DNA of 64,000 bases from Streptomyces luteogriseus (GCF_014205055.1 NZ_JACHMS010000001.1:4526001-4590000); one strand, 5' to 3'; positions 22,216-29,971 are shown, counted from the stretch's first letter. The notes: generated by a model not told the origin, from the sequence alone. Program-made: numbers and translations.

Positions 22216-22485
22216 GGGGGCTGGGCGGGGCGGGGACGACCGGCGGCGTCGCGCGGTGCGGCTGCATCGGCCGGGTTCCAGGGTTCGCCGGCGGCGGGTC
22301 GCGCAGGACGGGTCGCGCAGGGAGGGTGGCCGAACGCCCGCACACGCCCACGGTCCTGGCCGCGGAATCGCCGCCGAGATTCATCACGGTGTGGTCGGCA
22401 GGACCGGTGAGCGGTCACCGTCCGCGCGGCCGGGCCGCGCCGCGAGAGCTCGCTTTCTCGCCACCGCGGCTCCTCGCGCCGGAAC

Positions 22486-22983
22486 CTACTCCGCCCCGCC
22501 GGCACCCGGCGCCGTGTCCTGGGCGGCCAGGAAACCCCGCAACCCCCTGCTCAGCGCCGCCCGTTCGCCCGGTTCCATCGCCGCCAGGGCCGCGGCCAGG
22601 GCCCGGGCGCGACGGCCGGCGACGTCACCCAGGACGCGCTGTCCGTGTGTCGTGAGCCACAGTTGCACTTCCCGGCGGGTGTCGGGGTGCGGGGCCCGTT
22701 CCAGCAGACCGGCCGCGGCCAGACGGTCGCAGAGGCGGCTGGCCGTGGGGAGCCCGATGTCCAGGCCCTCCGCCAGGGCCGTCAGATTCAGGCCGGGCGC
22801 CGTCTGCACGGTGCGCAGCGCCCGCAACTGGTGCAGGGACAGGCGCAGGGACGCCTCCTGCGCGGCGACCGACCACAGCGCCGTCAGACTCTCCACCGCA
22901 TCTGCGATCTGCGATGCGACGGCCTCCGGGCCATCGCCCGGTCCCCTCGCCCGGTGGTTGCCGGGGCCGCCGAGATCGGTCAC
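22486..22983 (-). CDS. MarR-family regulator, second copy flanking the stressosome operon
   Basis: This 165-residue winged-helix regulator has the recognition segment LNLTALAEGLDIGLPTASRLCDRLAAAGLLER and wing PHPDTRREVQLWLTTHGQ. It is visibly related to the MarR at 17432-17926, including the SRLCDRL core and an N-terminal acidic/Pro-rich extension. It converges on the stressosome operon and ends 270 bases after it. The gap 22216-22485 holds only GC-rich sequence with no gene. The start is at GTG 22983. The ligand and targets are unknown; an 8-bp inverted repeat lies just upstream at 23006-23048. Confidence 0.85.
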   Translation of the reverse strand: MTDLGGPGNHRARGPGDGPEAVASQIADAVESLTALWSVAAQEASLRLSLHQLRALRTVQTAPGLNLTALAEGLDIGLPTASRLCDRLAAAGLLERAPHPDTRREVQLWLTTHGQRVLGDVAGRRARALAAALAAMEPGERAALSRGLRGFLAAQDTAPGAGGAE

Positions 22984-23005
22984 GAACGGTCACTTCCATA
23001 AAGCT

Positions 23006-23048
23006 TCGGGTACTGATGAGATCGCCCTCTTTCAAAGGCTGTACCCGA
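23006..23048. promoter_or_regulatory. TCGGGTAC...GTACCCGA inverted repeat upstream of the second MarR gene
   Basis: The 8-bp arms (23006-23013 and 23041-23048) are separated by 27 bases and lie between the ribA stop and the MarR start, both on the minus strand. It may act as an operator for the MarR gene or as a weak ribA terminator. The sequence alone does not decide. Confidence 0.3.
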
Positions 23049-23100
23049 TGAACCGAGCGGCAAGCAGCCCGGTTCGAAGGCCGGCCGGACCGGGGGCGGC

Positions 23101-23742
23101 TCAGCCGGCGCTGAGTTCCGTCAGCGCGGTGAGCGGCAGCGTGTGCTGGGTCTGGAGCACCTTCGCCCGCAGGTAGCGGACGTTGTGGGCGGTGGTGAAG
23201 ACGCCCGTGGGGATCCGGTCGCGGACGTCGACGCCCAAGGACCGCAACTGCTCAGCCTTGTCGGGGTTGTTGGAGAGCAGGTCCAGTTCGCCGATGCCCA
23301 GGGCCCGGAGCATCTGGGCCGCGGCCGTGTAGTCGCGGGCGTCCTCGGGCAGCCCGAGCGCCGCGTTCGCCTCGTACGTGTCCAGCCCCTCGTCCTGGAG
23401 GGCGTACGCGTCGAGCTTGTTGTAGAGGCCGATGCCCCGGCCCTCCTGTCGGAGGTAGAGGAGCACGCCGCCGCGCTCGGCGATGCTCTCGACCGCCTCG
23501 CGCAACTGCGGGCCGCAGTCGCAGCGGGCCGAGCCGAACACGTCCCCGGTCAGGCACTCGGAGTGCAGCCGCACCAGCGGGACGGGGCCGGGCTCGCCGA
23601 GGACCATGGCCACGTGCTCCTGGCCGTCGGCCAGCCCGTGGAAGGTGACGAGCTCGGCGTCGGCCTCGTAGCCGTCGTGGAAGCGCAGCGGGACCCGGAC
23701 GCGGGAGCGCGGGGTGGCGATGACGGCGGGGGTGTCGGGCAT
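23101..23742 (-). CDS. ribA: GTP cyclohydrolase II (extra RibA, MarR-linked)
   Basis: This 213-residue enzyme opens GTP to 2,5-diamino-6-ribosylamino-pyrimidinone phosphate, the first step of riboflavin synthesis. The zinc site is C63, C74 and C76 in HSECLTGDVFGSARCDCG, and the nucleotide site includes RQEGRGIGL. Y113 in DAYALQ corresponds to E. coli Tyr105, the residue whose replacement in one S. coelicolor paralogue changes the product. It is kept here, so canonical chemistry is expected. It is not fused to a RibB domain. The ATG at 23742 has GGAGG upstream. Two copies of a 16-bp palindrome lie in its promoter region, shared with the adjacent MarR/ribD promoter. Confidence 0.93.
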   Translation of the reverse strand: MPDTPAVIATPRSRVRVPLRFHDGYEADAELVTFHGLADGQEHVAMVLGEPGPVPLVRLHSECLTGDVFGSARCDCGPQLREAVESIAERGGVLLYLRQEGRGIGLYNKLDAYALQDEGLDTYEANAALGLPEDARDYTAAAQMLRALGIGELDLLSNNPDKAEQLRSLGVDVRDRIPTGVFTTAHNVRYLRAKVLQTQHTLPLTALTELSAG

Positions 23743-23788
23743 GCGGGGCCTCCGGGTTCCGTTTCCTGTTCGGCTGCACAACCGTACT

Positions 23789-23804
23789 GCTTCAGATTTG
23801 AAGC
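23789..23804. promoter_or_regulatory. MarR-type operator 1 (ribA side)
   Basis: GCTTCAGATTTGAAGC is an inverted repeat with perfect 6-bp arms, 47 bases upstream of the ribA start. It matches the sites at 23831-23846 and 24420-24435. Confidence 0.65.
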
Positions 23805-23830
23805 AGCTCCACGACCGGAACCCTACTCAT

Positions 23831-23846
23831 GCTTTAAATTTGAAGC
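23831..23846. promoter_or_regulatory. MarR-type operator 2 (ribA side)
   Basis: GCTTTAAATTTGAAGC differs from operator 1 at a few positions. The two lie exactly 42 bp apart, four helical turns, so two dimers would sit on the same DNA face. Confidence 0.65.
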
Positions 23847-23886
23847 AATGAGATTGAGGCTCTGTGTGATGCGCGTCACCGGCGCG

Positions 23887-24402
23887 TCATGAGCAGGACG
23901 GCGACGACCTCCGCCGCCACGGCACGTCGTCCGCCGCCGGCCGGGCCCCGTCCTCCTGGAGCCCCTGTGCGATCGCGGTGGAGATCTCCTCCAGCTGCCC
24001 CACCTGCTCCTCGCTGAGCCGGTCGAACAAGAAGTCCCGCACCGTCTCGACATGCCCGGGAGCCGTCCGCTCCAGCACGGCGAACCCCTCGTCGGTCAGC
24101 GCGGCGATACTGCCCCGCTTGTCGTGGCGGCAGGCCTCGCGCCGCAGCATGCCGTCCTTCTCCAGCCGCGCGACCGCGTACGTCAGCCGGCTGCGGGTGA
24201 TCTTCAGCCGCTCGGCGAGATCGGTCATCCGCAGCCGCCGTTCCGGGGACTCCGACAGGACGGACAGGATGGAGTAGTACAGGTGCGGCATGCCGGCGTC
24301 CTGCTGGAGCTGCCGGTCGATCGCGTCCTCCAGGAGCAGCGAGGCGGCGATGTAGGCGCGCCAGGCGCGCTGCTCATCGGGGGTGAGCCAGCGAGTCGTC
24401 AT
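23887..24402 (-). CDS. MarR-family regulator, probable controller of the ribA/ribD pair
   Basis: This 171-residue MarR protein has the recognition helices in LRMTDLAERLKITRSRLTYAVARLEKDGMLRRE and a wing containing CRHDKRGSIAALTDEG. It lies between ribA (same strand) and the divergent ribD-like gene. The intergenic sequences on both sides carry the same palindrome, so it most likely represses itself, ribD and ribA. The effector is unknown; a flavin, pyrimidine intermediate or antibiotic are possibilities. The ATG at 24402 gives MTTRWLTPDEQ, and the frame extending to 24426 would run into the operator. Confidence 0.9.
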   Translation of the reverse strand: MTTRWLTPDEQRAWRAYIAASLLLEDAIDRQLQQDAGMPHLYYSILSVLSESPERRLRMTDLAERLKITRSRLTYAVARLEKDGMLRREACRHDKRGSIAALTDEGFAVLERTAPGHVETVRDFLFDRLSEEQVGQLEEISTAIAQGLQEDGARPAADDVPWRRRSSPSCS

Positions 24403-24419
24403 GCCACCAGTGTAGGTTT

Positions 24420-24435
24420 GTTTCAAACTTGAACC
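24420..24435. promoter_or_regulatory. MarR-type operator 3 (marR/ribD divergent promoter)
   Basis: GTTTCAAACTTGAACC matches operator 1 at 12 of 16 positions and keeps the TTCA...TGAA core. It lies 18 bases before the marR ATG and 44 before the ribD-like ATG. Confidence 0.6.
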
Positions 24436-24478
24436 AAGCCCCTCCCGTCCCGCCGTCCCGACCAGCCGCGGAGCACCG

Positions 24479-25609
24479 ATGCCTCGTCCGTACGTCCTGC
24501 TGTCCGCCGCCGTCTCCCTCGACGGCTACCTGGACGACACCGGGCCCGACCGCCTGCTTCTGTCGAGCCCGGCCGACTTCGACCGGGTCGACGAGGTCCG
24601 GGCCGGCGTCGACGCGATCCTGATCGGCGCCGGCACCATCCGCGCCGACAACCCGCGGCTGCTGGTGAACTCGGAGAGCCGCCGGGCCGCCCGCACCGCC
24701 GCAGGCAAGCCCGAGTACCCCCTCAAGGTCACCGTCAGCGGCTCCGGCGACCTCGACCCGGACGCCCGCTTCTGGCACACCGGAGGGGGGAAGATCCTCT
24801 ACACCACCGACCAGGGCGCCGAGCGTGCCCGCTCCCTGGGCCTGAACACCGACGTCGTCCCGCTCGGCGCCGACCTCGACTGGCGGCGGCTGCTCACGCA
24901 CCTGCACGACGTCCGGGGCGTACGGCGGCTCATGGTCGAGGGCGGCGGACTGATCCACACCCAGCTCCTCACCCAGGGCCTCGCCGACGAACTCCAACTC
25001 GTCCTCGCCCCGCTCTTCGTGGGCGACCCCCGGGCCCCCCGCCTCTTCGGCCCCGGCGGCTACCAGGGCGGCCGGCTCCGGCTGCTGGAGACGCGGCGGA
25101 TCGAGGACGTGGTCCTGATGCGCTACGAGCCGACCGCCCCGGGCACCGGCGGGCTCCCCGCCGCCGCCGACCACCACTGGCTCGCCCTCGCCTGTGAACT
25201 GGCCGAGCGCTGCCCGCCGTCGGACACGGCGTTCAGCGTGGGCGCGGTCGTGGTCGCCGCCGACGGCACGGAACTGGCCCGCGGCCACTCCCGAGAGGCC
25301 GGCGACCCGGTCGTGCACGCCGAGGAGGCGGCCCTCGCCAAGATCGACCCGGCCGACCCGCGCCTGCCCGGCGCGACGGTGTACAGCAGCCTGGAGCCGT
25401 GCGCCCGCCGCGCCTCACGCCCCGCCCCATGCGCCCGGCTGATCCTCGACGCGGGGGTACGGCGGGTCGTCACGGCCTGGCGCGAGCCGGACACCTTCGT
25501 GACGGACGCCGACGGCAGCGGGCTCCTCGCGGCCCGGGGGGTGGAGGTCGTCGTCCTCCCGGAACACGAGGAGCGGGCCAAGGCCCCGAACCATCACCTG
25601 CCGGGCTGA
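24479..25609 (+). CDS. RibD-like bifunctional reductase-deaminase with reversed domain order
   Basis: This 376-residue protein has the RibD reductase domain first (about 1-215: LLSAAVSLDGYLDD, ILIGAGTIRADNPRLL, VEGGGLIHTQLL) and the cytidine-deaminase-type domain second (about 220-370). Zinc ligands of the deaminase are in HAEEAAL and LEPCARRASRPAPC. Canonical RibD has the opposite order, and its second motif is PCSHHGRTPPC, so there is one extra residue between the cysteines here. Together with the RibA at 23101-23742 it could perform the first three riboflavin steps, or feed a flavin- or pyrimidine-derived product. The ATG at 24479 lies downstream of a shared MarR-type operator. Confidence 0.88.
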   Translation: MPRPYVLLSAAVSLDGYLDDTGPDRLLLSSPADFDRVDEVRAGVDAILIGAGTIRADNPRLLVNSESRRAARTAAGKPEYPLKVTVSGSGDLDPDARFWHTGGGKILYTTDQGAERARSLGLNTDVVPLGADLDWRRLLTHLHDVRGVRRLMVEGGGLIHTQLLTQGLADELQLVLAPLFVGDPRAPRLFGPGGYQGGRLRLLETRRIEDVVLMRYEPTAPGTGGLPAAADHHWLALACELAERCPPSDTAFSVGAVVVAADGTELARGHSREAGDPVVHAEEAALAKIDPADPRLPGATVYSSLEPCARRASRPAPCARLILDAGVRRVVTAWREPDTFVTDADGSGLLAARGVEVVVLPEHEERAKAPNHHLPG

Positions 25610-25675
25610 GCACCGGCCCGATCGGTGGGTGTGTGCGAGTGGTCCCGCGGATGGCGTACACTGGAGTCACAACGA

Positions 25676-25749
25676 CGCGGGGTGGAGCAGCTCGGTAGCT
25701 CGCTGGGCTCATAACCCAGAGGTCGCAGGTTCAAATCCTGTCCCCGCTA
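25676..25749 (+). tRNA. Initiator tRNA-fMet(CAT)
   Basis: Two initiator hallmarks are present: an unpaired first acceptor position (C1 opposite T) and three consecutive G-C pairs in the anticodon stem (GGG CTCATAA CCC). The T-loop reads GGTTCAAATCC. CCA is not encoded. Confidence 0.95.
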
Positions 25750-25756
25750 CTGAAGG

Positions 25757-25792
25757 CCGAGGGCCGGAATCCGAAAGGGTTCCGGCCCTCGG
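25757..25792 (+). terminator. Terminator of tRNA-fMet
   Basis: A 13-bp perfect stem (25757-25769 with 25780-25792), extended inside by wobble pairs, lies 7 bases after the tRNA and is followed by TGCTTT. Confidence 0.8.
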
Positions 25793-26049
25793 TGCTTTCC
25801 CATGCTTGCCCGATGGCTCACTACGGTCGGTGAGCGAACCGTCCCGTTCCGCATAACAACTGACGCACCGTCAAAACCCGTCAGTCACCTGCGGTGCGGT
25901 CAACTCGCCCGATTTAAGCCGGTCATGGCAGGTAAGTCCGCGCGAAAAAGGTTAATGATCAAGTGGAATCGCTGGAATACCCCTCGCGCCTCCATTAACG
26001 TTCGATAACGCAGCGCGGTCGTCCCAGCCGTCACAGAAGGCGGCTCCGT
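25793..26049. other. Promoter region and early leader upstream of the c-di-AMP riboswitch
   Basis: No gene is supported here. The stretch is AT-richer than its surroundings. TTAACGTTCGATAAC at about 25995-26009 resembles a -10 region for the M23 peptidase transcript. Confidence 0.5.
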
Positions 26050-26190
26050 GCGCACGCGCCGAATCCCGAAAGGGAACCGGGGAACCACCACTTGGGGTGA
26101 ATCGGGCGGATACCACCGTGGAAGCACGGCAGGTATACGCGCGTAGGAGACCTTCCTGCTCCGAACCCGTCAGCTAACCCGGTAGGCGAG
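26050..26190 (+). ncRNA. Cyclic-di-AMP riboswitch (ydaO/yuaA type)
   Basis: The leader contains the conserved ydaO blocks in order: GCCGAATCCCGAAAGGG, ACCGGGGAACCA, TTGGGGTGAATC, then GTAGGAGACCTTCCTGC, CCGAACCCGTCAGCTAACC and CGGTAGGCGAGAAGG. The class senses cyclic di-AMP and is commonly found ahead of cell-wall hydrolase genes in actinobacteria. It ends about 25 bases before the start codon of the M23 peptidase, which it presumably controls. The boundaries are approximate. Confidence 0.93.
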
Positions 26191-26214
26191 AAGGAAGGAA
26201 AGGAGTACGCCCAC

Positions 26215-27255
26215 GTGGCGTCCAACCGGCCTGCCCCCGCGGCCCCGTACGCGCCGAAGCGCGAGAACGACACCTTCGGATTCGGCGGCCAGCACACCGA
26301 CGAGGGCCCGTTCCAGGAGTGGAACCCCACCGAGGAGTCCATCCGTCCCGTCCGCGGCCGGCATCGCGTCACCAAGCAGCGCGGCGGAGGCCTCGCCCGC
26401 AGCTCCACCGTCCTCGGCGTCGGTGTCATAGCCGCCGTGGGTGCCGGCGGCATGGCCAGCGCCCAGACCGGCAAGCCCCCGGTGTCCATCTCCGTTCCGG
26501 ACCTGCCCTCGGTGGGTTCCCTCATCTCGGACGACGACACCCCCGAAGGTTCCGCCACCCCGCTCAGCAGCCTCGGCACCGCCACCGCGGACACCGCGAA
26601 GGACACGTCCGGCGCCCGCGCCGGCGCCGGTGACGCGCTGCGTGCCCGGATCATGGCGCAGGTCGAGCACCAGCAGGAACAGATCGAGACCAAGGCCGCC
26701 GAGGACGCCGCGGCCGCCGCCGAGAAGGCGGCCAAGGAAGCGGTCGCAAAGGCGGAGAAGGAAGCCAAGGCCAAGGCCGCCGAGGCCAAGGAGAAGGCGG
26801 AGGAAGAGGCCAGGAAGAAGGCCGAGGCCGAGCGGCTCGCCGCCCTCGCCAAGCAGTTCACGCTGCCGACCTCCTCCTACACCCTCACCTCGACGTTCGG
26901 CCAGGCCGGCGCCTACTGGTCCTCCGGCTACCACACCGGCCTCGACTTCGCCGCCCCCACGGGCACGCCGATCAAGGCCGTGCACAGCGGCACCATCACC
27001 GAGGCGGGCTGGAACGGCTCCTACGGCTACAAGACCGTGCTCACCCTCGATGACGGCACCGAGATCTGGTACGCGCACCAGTCCTCCATCGGCGTCAGCG
27101 TCGGCCAGAAGGTCAGCACCGGCGACGTCATCGGCCGCGTGGGCGCCACCGGCAACGTCACCGGGGCGCACCTGCACCTCGAGGTCCACTCCGGCGGATC
27201 CGCCAGCGGCATCGACCCGATGGCCTGGCTGCGGGGCAAGGGACTGACTCCCTGA
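26215..27255 (+). CDS. M23 (LytM-type) cell-wall endopeptidase under c-di-AMP riboswitch control
   Basis: This 346-residue protein has a cytoplasmic N-terminal stretch, a signal/anchor around residue 62-82 (SSTVLGVGVIAAVGAGGMASA) and a long Ala/Lys/Glu coiled coil at about 140-215. A C-terminal M23 domain follows with zinc motifs YHTGLDFAAP and HLHLEV. It should cleave peptidoglycan cross-links outside the membrane. AAGGAAGGAAAGGAG precedes the GTG at 26215. The upstream ydaO riboswitch links wall remodelling to cyclic di-AMP, an established link for resuscitation and wall-hydrolase genes in Streptomyces. It is monocistronic with a strong terminator. Confidence 0.95.
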   Translation: MASNRPAPAAPYAPKRENDTFGFGGQHTDEGPFQEWNPTEESIRPVRGRHRVTKQRGGGLARSSTVLGVGVIAAVGAGGMASAQTGKPPVSISVPDLPSVGSLISDDDTPEGSATPLSSLGTATADTAKDTSGARAGAGDALRARIMAQVEHQQEQIETKAAEDAAAAAEKAAKEAVAKAEKEAKAKAAEAKEKAEEEARKKAEAERLAALAKQFTLPTSSYTLTSTFGQAGAYWSSGYHTGLDFAAPTGTPIKAVHSGTITEAGWNGSYGYKTVLTLDDGTEIWYAHQSSIGVSVGQKVSTGDVIGRVGATGNVTGAHLHLEVHSGGSASGIDPMAWLRGKGLTP

Positions 27256-27278
27256 GCAGTGCGCGCTCGTCGAAGCAT

Positions 27279-27324
27279 CGGCGGCCCTGACGACGACCCC
27301 TCGACGTCAGGGCCGCCGGCTTTT
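27279..27324 (+). terminator. Terminator of the M23 peptidase gene
   Basis: A perfect 14-bp stem (27279-27292 with 27305-27318), a 12-base loop and TTTT at 27321-27324. Confidence 0.9.
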
Positions 27325-27442
27325 GCGGTGTGGCGCGGAGCGGCTTCGTCCGGTGCGGCGGCGTGCGGGGTGGCGTGGGGTTTACGGGAGTTTTGCGTCC
27401 GTTGCGGAATGAGGCGTTCCTGCGCGGTCGTTGACACCGACC

Positions 27443-28387
27443 ATGACGACTCTTCGCAAGCTCGGTACTTCCGACCTCGAGGTCTTCCCCCTCGCCCTCG
27501 GCGGCAACGTGTTCGGCTGGACCGCCGACCAGGACCGGTCCTTCGCCGTCCTCGACGCCTACACCGCCGCCGGCGGCAACTTCGTCGACACCGCCGACGT
27601 CTACTCGGCGTGGGTCGACGGCAACCAGGGCGGTGAGTCCGAGACCATCCTCGGCGCGTGGCTCGAAGCGCGCGGCAACCGCTCCGACGTCGTCGTCGCC
27701 ACGAAGGTCAGCCAGCATCCCGGCTTCCGGGGCCTGTCCGCCGCCAACATCAAGGCCGCCGCCGACGCCTCCCTGCGGCGCCTGCGCACCGACTACATCG
27801 ACCTGTACTACACACACTTCGACCAGCCCGACGTGCCCGTCGAGGAGATCATCGGCGCGCTCGACGACCTCGTGAAGTCCGGCAAGGTGCGGCACATCGC
27901 CGCCTCCAACATCACCGCCGAGCGGCTGCGGGCGTCCCTGGAGTTCTCCGACCGCGAGGGCCTCGCCCGGTACGTCGCCCTCCAGCCCCACTACAACCTG
28001 GTCTCCCGTGACACCTACGAGGGCGAGATCCAGGACCTCGCCGAGCGGGCCGGCCTCGCGGCCGTTCCGTACTACGCGCTCGCGTCCGGCTTCCTCACGG
28101 GCAAGTACCGGCCCGGTACGCAGGTCGAGAGCGCGCGGGCGGGCGGTGCCGCCAAGCATCTGGAGACCGAACGGGGGCGGCGGGTTCTCGACGCCCTCGA
28201 CGAGGTCGCCGGGGTGCACGGCGCTCCCGTCGCCACCGTGGCCCTCGCCTGGCTCGCCGCGCAGCCGACCGTGGCGGCGCCGATCGCTTCCGCGCGGACG
28301 GTGGAGCAGCTGCCCGCGCTGCTCGGCGTCGGGGAGCTGACGCTCTCGGAGACCGAGATCGCGCGGCTCACCCGGGCCTCGGCCTGA
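27443..28387 (+). CDS. Aldo/keto reductase
   Basis: This 314-residue NADPH-type aldo/keto reductase has the catalytic tetrad in expected places: Asp and Tyr in NFVDTADVYSAW, Lys in VVVATKVSQH and His in DLYYTHFDQP. Cofactor-binding elements include the SNITAERL and ASARTVEQL segments. It resembles the YajO/Gfo-like AKR subgroup that reduces aldehydes and ketones; the physiological substrate is unknown. I start at ATG 27443 (MTTLRKLGTSDLEV), the usual AKR N-terminus, rather than TTG 27431. No strong ribosome site is visible. It converges on the PrsW gene across a repeat-rich 99-base gap. Confidence 0.92.
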   Translation: MTTLRKLGTSDLEVFPLALGGNVFGWTADQDRSFAVLDAYTAAGGNFVDTADVYSAWVDGNQGGESETILGAWLEARGNRSDVVVATKVSQHPGFRGLSAANIKAAADASLRRLRTDYIDLYYTHFDQPDVPVEEIIGALDDLVKSGKVRHIAASNITAERLRASLEFSDREGLARYVALQPHYNLVSRDTYEGEIQDLAERAGLAAVPYYALASGFLTGKYRPGTQVESARAGGAAKHLETERGRRVLDALDEVAGVHGAPVATVALAWLAAQPTVAAPIASARTVEQLPALLGVGELTLSETEIARLTRASA

Positions 28388-28390
28388 TCC

Positions 28391-28490
28391 GAGCTTCGGG
28401 AGCGGCTTCAGGGAGCGGCTTCGGGAGAAGCTTCGGGGAGCGGATTCGGTAGCGGAGCTTCGGGCGCGCGGTTGCGGGGAGCCGCTTCAG
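28391..28490. repeat. Low-complexity GAGCGGCTTCGGG-type repeats between convergent genes
   Basis: Short imperfect tandem repeats of the form GGGAGCGGCTTC/GGGAGAAGCTTC fill the gap between the aldo/keto reductase and the PrsW gene and run to the latter's stop. GAAGC/GCTTC pairs could form terminator-like hairpins. Confidence 0.45.
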
Positions 28491-29971
28491 GAGCGGTAGG
28501 GGTTGTACGCGGGGTACGGCGTGTACGCGGGATACGGCGCCGACGGGTGGCCGTACCCGTACACCCCGTACATCGGCCAGGGCGGTGGCGTCACCGGGAC
28601 CGGAGGGGCGGTGATCCGGGCCGCGTGGTCCAGGGCGGGGCGGGCCACCTCCCGACGCCGCCACAGCTCGCCGAGCAGTTCCCGCTCCCGTACGGCGAAG
28701 TCCGCCCCGGGGCTGCCCCGCCGGGCCCGGTGCCGCAGGAACGCCAGCGACGTCGCGTACGCCTCGTACCGGGCCACCTCCCGGGCCGCCGCCCTGCCCG
28801 CGTGCCGGCGGGCGTACTGGCGGGCGATCCGGCGGGCCCGCATCGAGCCGAGAGCGTACGGCTCGGCCGGGGTCAGCCAGCCGGCGACCGCGTAGGCGGG
28901 CAGCTCCGCCCGTACGGTCCTCAGCTCCCGCTGCCGCGTCCAGATCACCAGCCACGTCAGCAGCCCGAAGATGGGCACCATGAACGCCGCGTACACGGCG
29001 AAGAACCCGTACTCGCCGAAGGCCGACGAGCCGTTCCACATCGCGTGCATCCCCATCGCGAGCAGCAGCCCGCCGAGCGGGAAGGCGATGCGGCGCAGGG
29101 GCCGGCGGCCCGCCGAGAGCGCGGCGATCCCGAAGCCGATGCCGGTCAGGACCGTGAACAGCGGGTGCGCGAACGGCGACATGATGATGCGCACGAAGAA
29201 GGTCGCCGCCGTGACGGAGGCGATGCCGCGGCCGCCGGTGAGCTGGTCGGTGCCGAAGGCCGTGCCGAGGTAGAGGATGTTCTCGGTGAAGGCGAAGCCG
29301 GTGGCCGTCACGCCGGCTATGACGACCCCGTCGACGATGCCGGTGAAGTCGCGGCGCCGGAAGAGGAAGACCAGGAGGACGGCCGCCGCCTTGGCCGACT
29401 CCTCGACCACCGGCGCTATCACCGTCGCGCCGAGGGTGTCCGCGCTGGACGGGTCCGCCGTCGCCGTCGCTATCCATCTCGTCGCGAAGCTGTTGGCGAC
29501 GATCGCTATCAGTGCCGCCGCGCAGGCGCCCCAGGCGAAGCAGAACACCAGGTTCCGCCAGGGGCCGGGCTCGACCCGGTCCAGCCAGCGGAACGCGGCT
29601 ATCAGCAGGGGCACCGGGAGGACGGCCAGCCCCAGCCCGACCAGGAACCCTTCCGTGCCGGTCTCCTCGCGGACCAGGGCGAGGATGACCAGGCCGGATA
29701 TCGCGAGGAGTGTGCTCAGCGCGCCGTAGCGCACCCAGGCGCGGTGCCACCAGTGGGCGTGCCGCAGGGAGCCGGTCGTGCCTGGGCCGGTCGTGCCTGG
29801 GCCGGTCGTGCCTGGGCCGGGTGTGGCTGGGCCGGCCGTGCCGGGGCCGGCCGTGCCGGGGCCGGCCGTGCCGGGGCCGGCCGTGCCGGGGCCGGCCGTG
29901 TCCGAGGGAACGAAGGGTGCGCCGTCGGTGGGACCGCTGGGGTACGACGGATGCGGGGGGCTGGTGGCCAC
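28487..29971 (-). CDS. PrsW-family intramembrane metalloprotease with repeat-rich N-terminus
   Basis: This 494-residue membrane protein has the PrsW signature: PVVEESAK with adjacent glutamates, FAFTENILYLG, SPFAHPLFT and a HAMWN motif, spread over about eight membrane segments (residues 80-340). PrsW in Bacillus starts cleavage of an anti-sigma factor; the substrate here is unknown. The first 70 residues carry GPGTA/GPGTT repeats, encoded by nine 15-bp units. The C-terminus is Tyr/Pro-rich (YPAYTPYPAYNPYRS). I take GTG 29971 (MATSPPHPSYPSG) as the start, because the frame further upstream overlaps trmB and reads its shadow. The ribosome site is weak. Confidence 0.88.
   Translation of the reverse strand: MATSPPHPSYPSGPTDGAPFVPSDTAGPGTAGPGTAGPGTAGPGTAGPATPGPGTTGPGTTGPGTTGSLRHAHWWHRAWVRYGALSTLLAISGLVILALVREETGTEGFLVGLGLAVLPVPLLIAAFRWLDRVEPGPWRNLVFCFAWGACAAALIAIVANSFATRWIATATADPSSADTLGATVIAPVVEESAKAAAVLLVFLFRRRDFTGIVDGVVIAGVTATGFAFTENILYLGTAFGTDQLTGGRGIASVTAATFFVRIIMSPFAHPLFTVLTGIGFGIAALSAGRRPLRRIAFPLGGLLLAMGMHAMWNGSSAFGEYGFFAVYAAFMVPIFGLLTWLVIWTRQRELRTVRAELPAYAVAGWLTPAEPYALGSMRARRIARQYARRHAGRAAAREVARYEAYATSLAFLRHRARRGSPGADFAVRERELLGELWRRREVARPALDHAARITAPPVPVTPPPWPMYGVYGYGHPSAPYPAYTPYPAYNPYRS
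29771..29905 (-). repeat. 15-bp VNTR in the PrsW gene (nine units)
   Basis: Nine head-to-tail 15-bp units start at 29771. The first three read GCCGGTCGTGCCTGG, one is variant, and five are GCCGGCCGTGCCGGG or close. They encode GPGTT and GPGTA pentapeptides. Two internally homogeneous blocks suggest separate recent expansions. Confidence 0.92.

Noticed and set aside
29771..29905. CRISPR or iteron array
   Set aside because: The 15-bp units have no spacers and encode in-frame GPGTA repeats of the PrsW protein.
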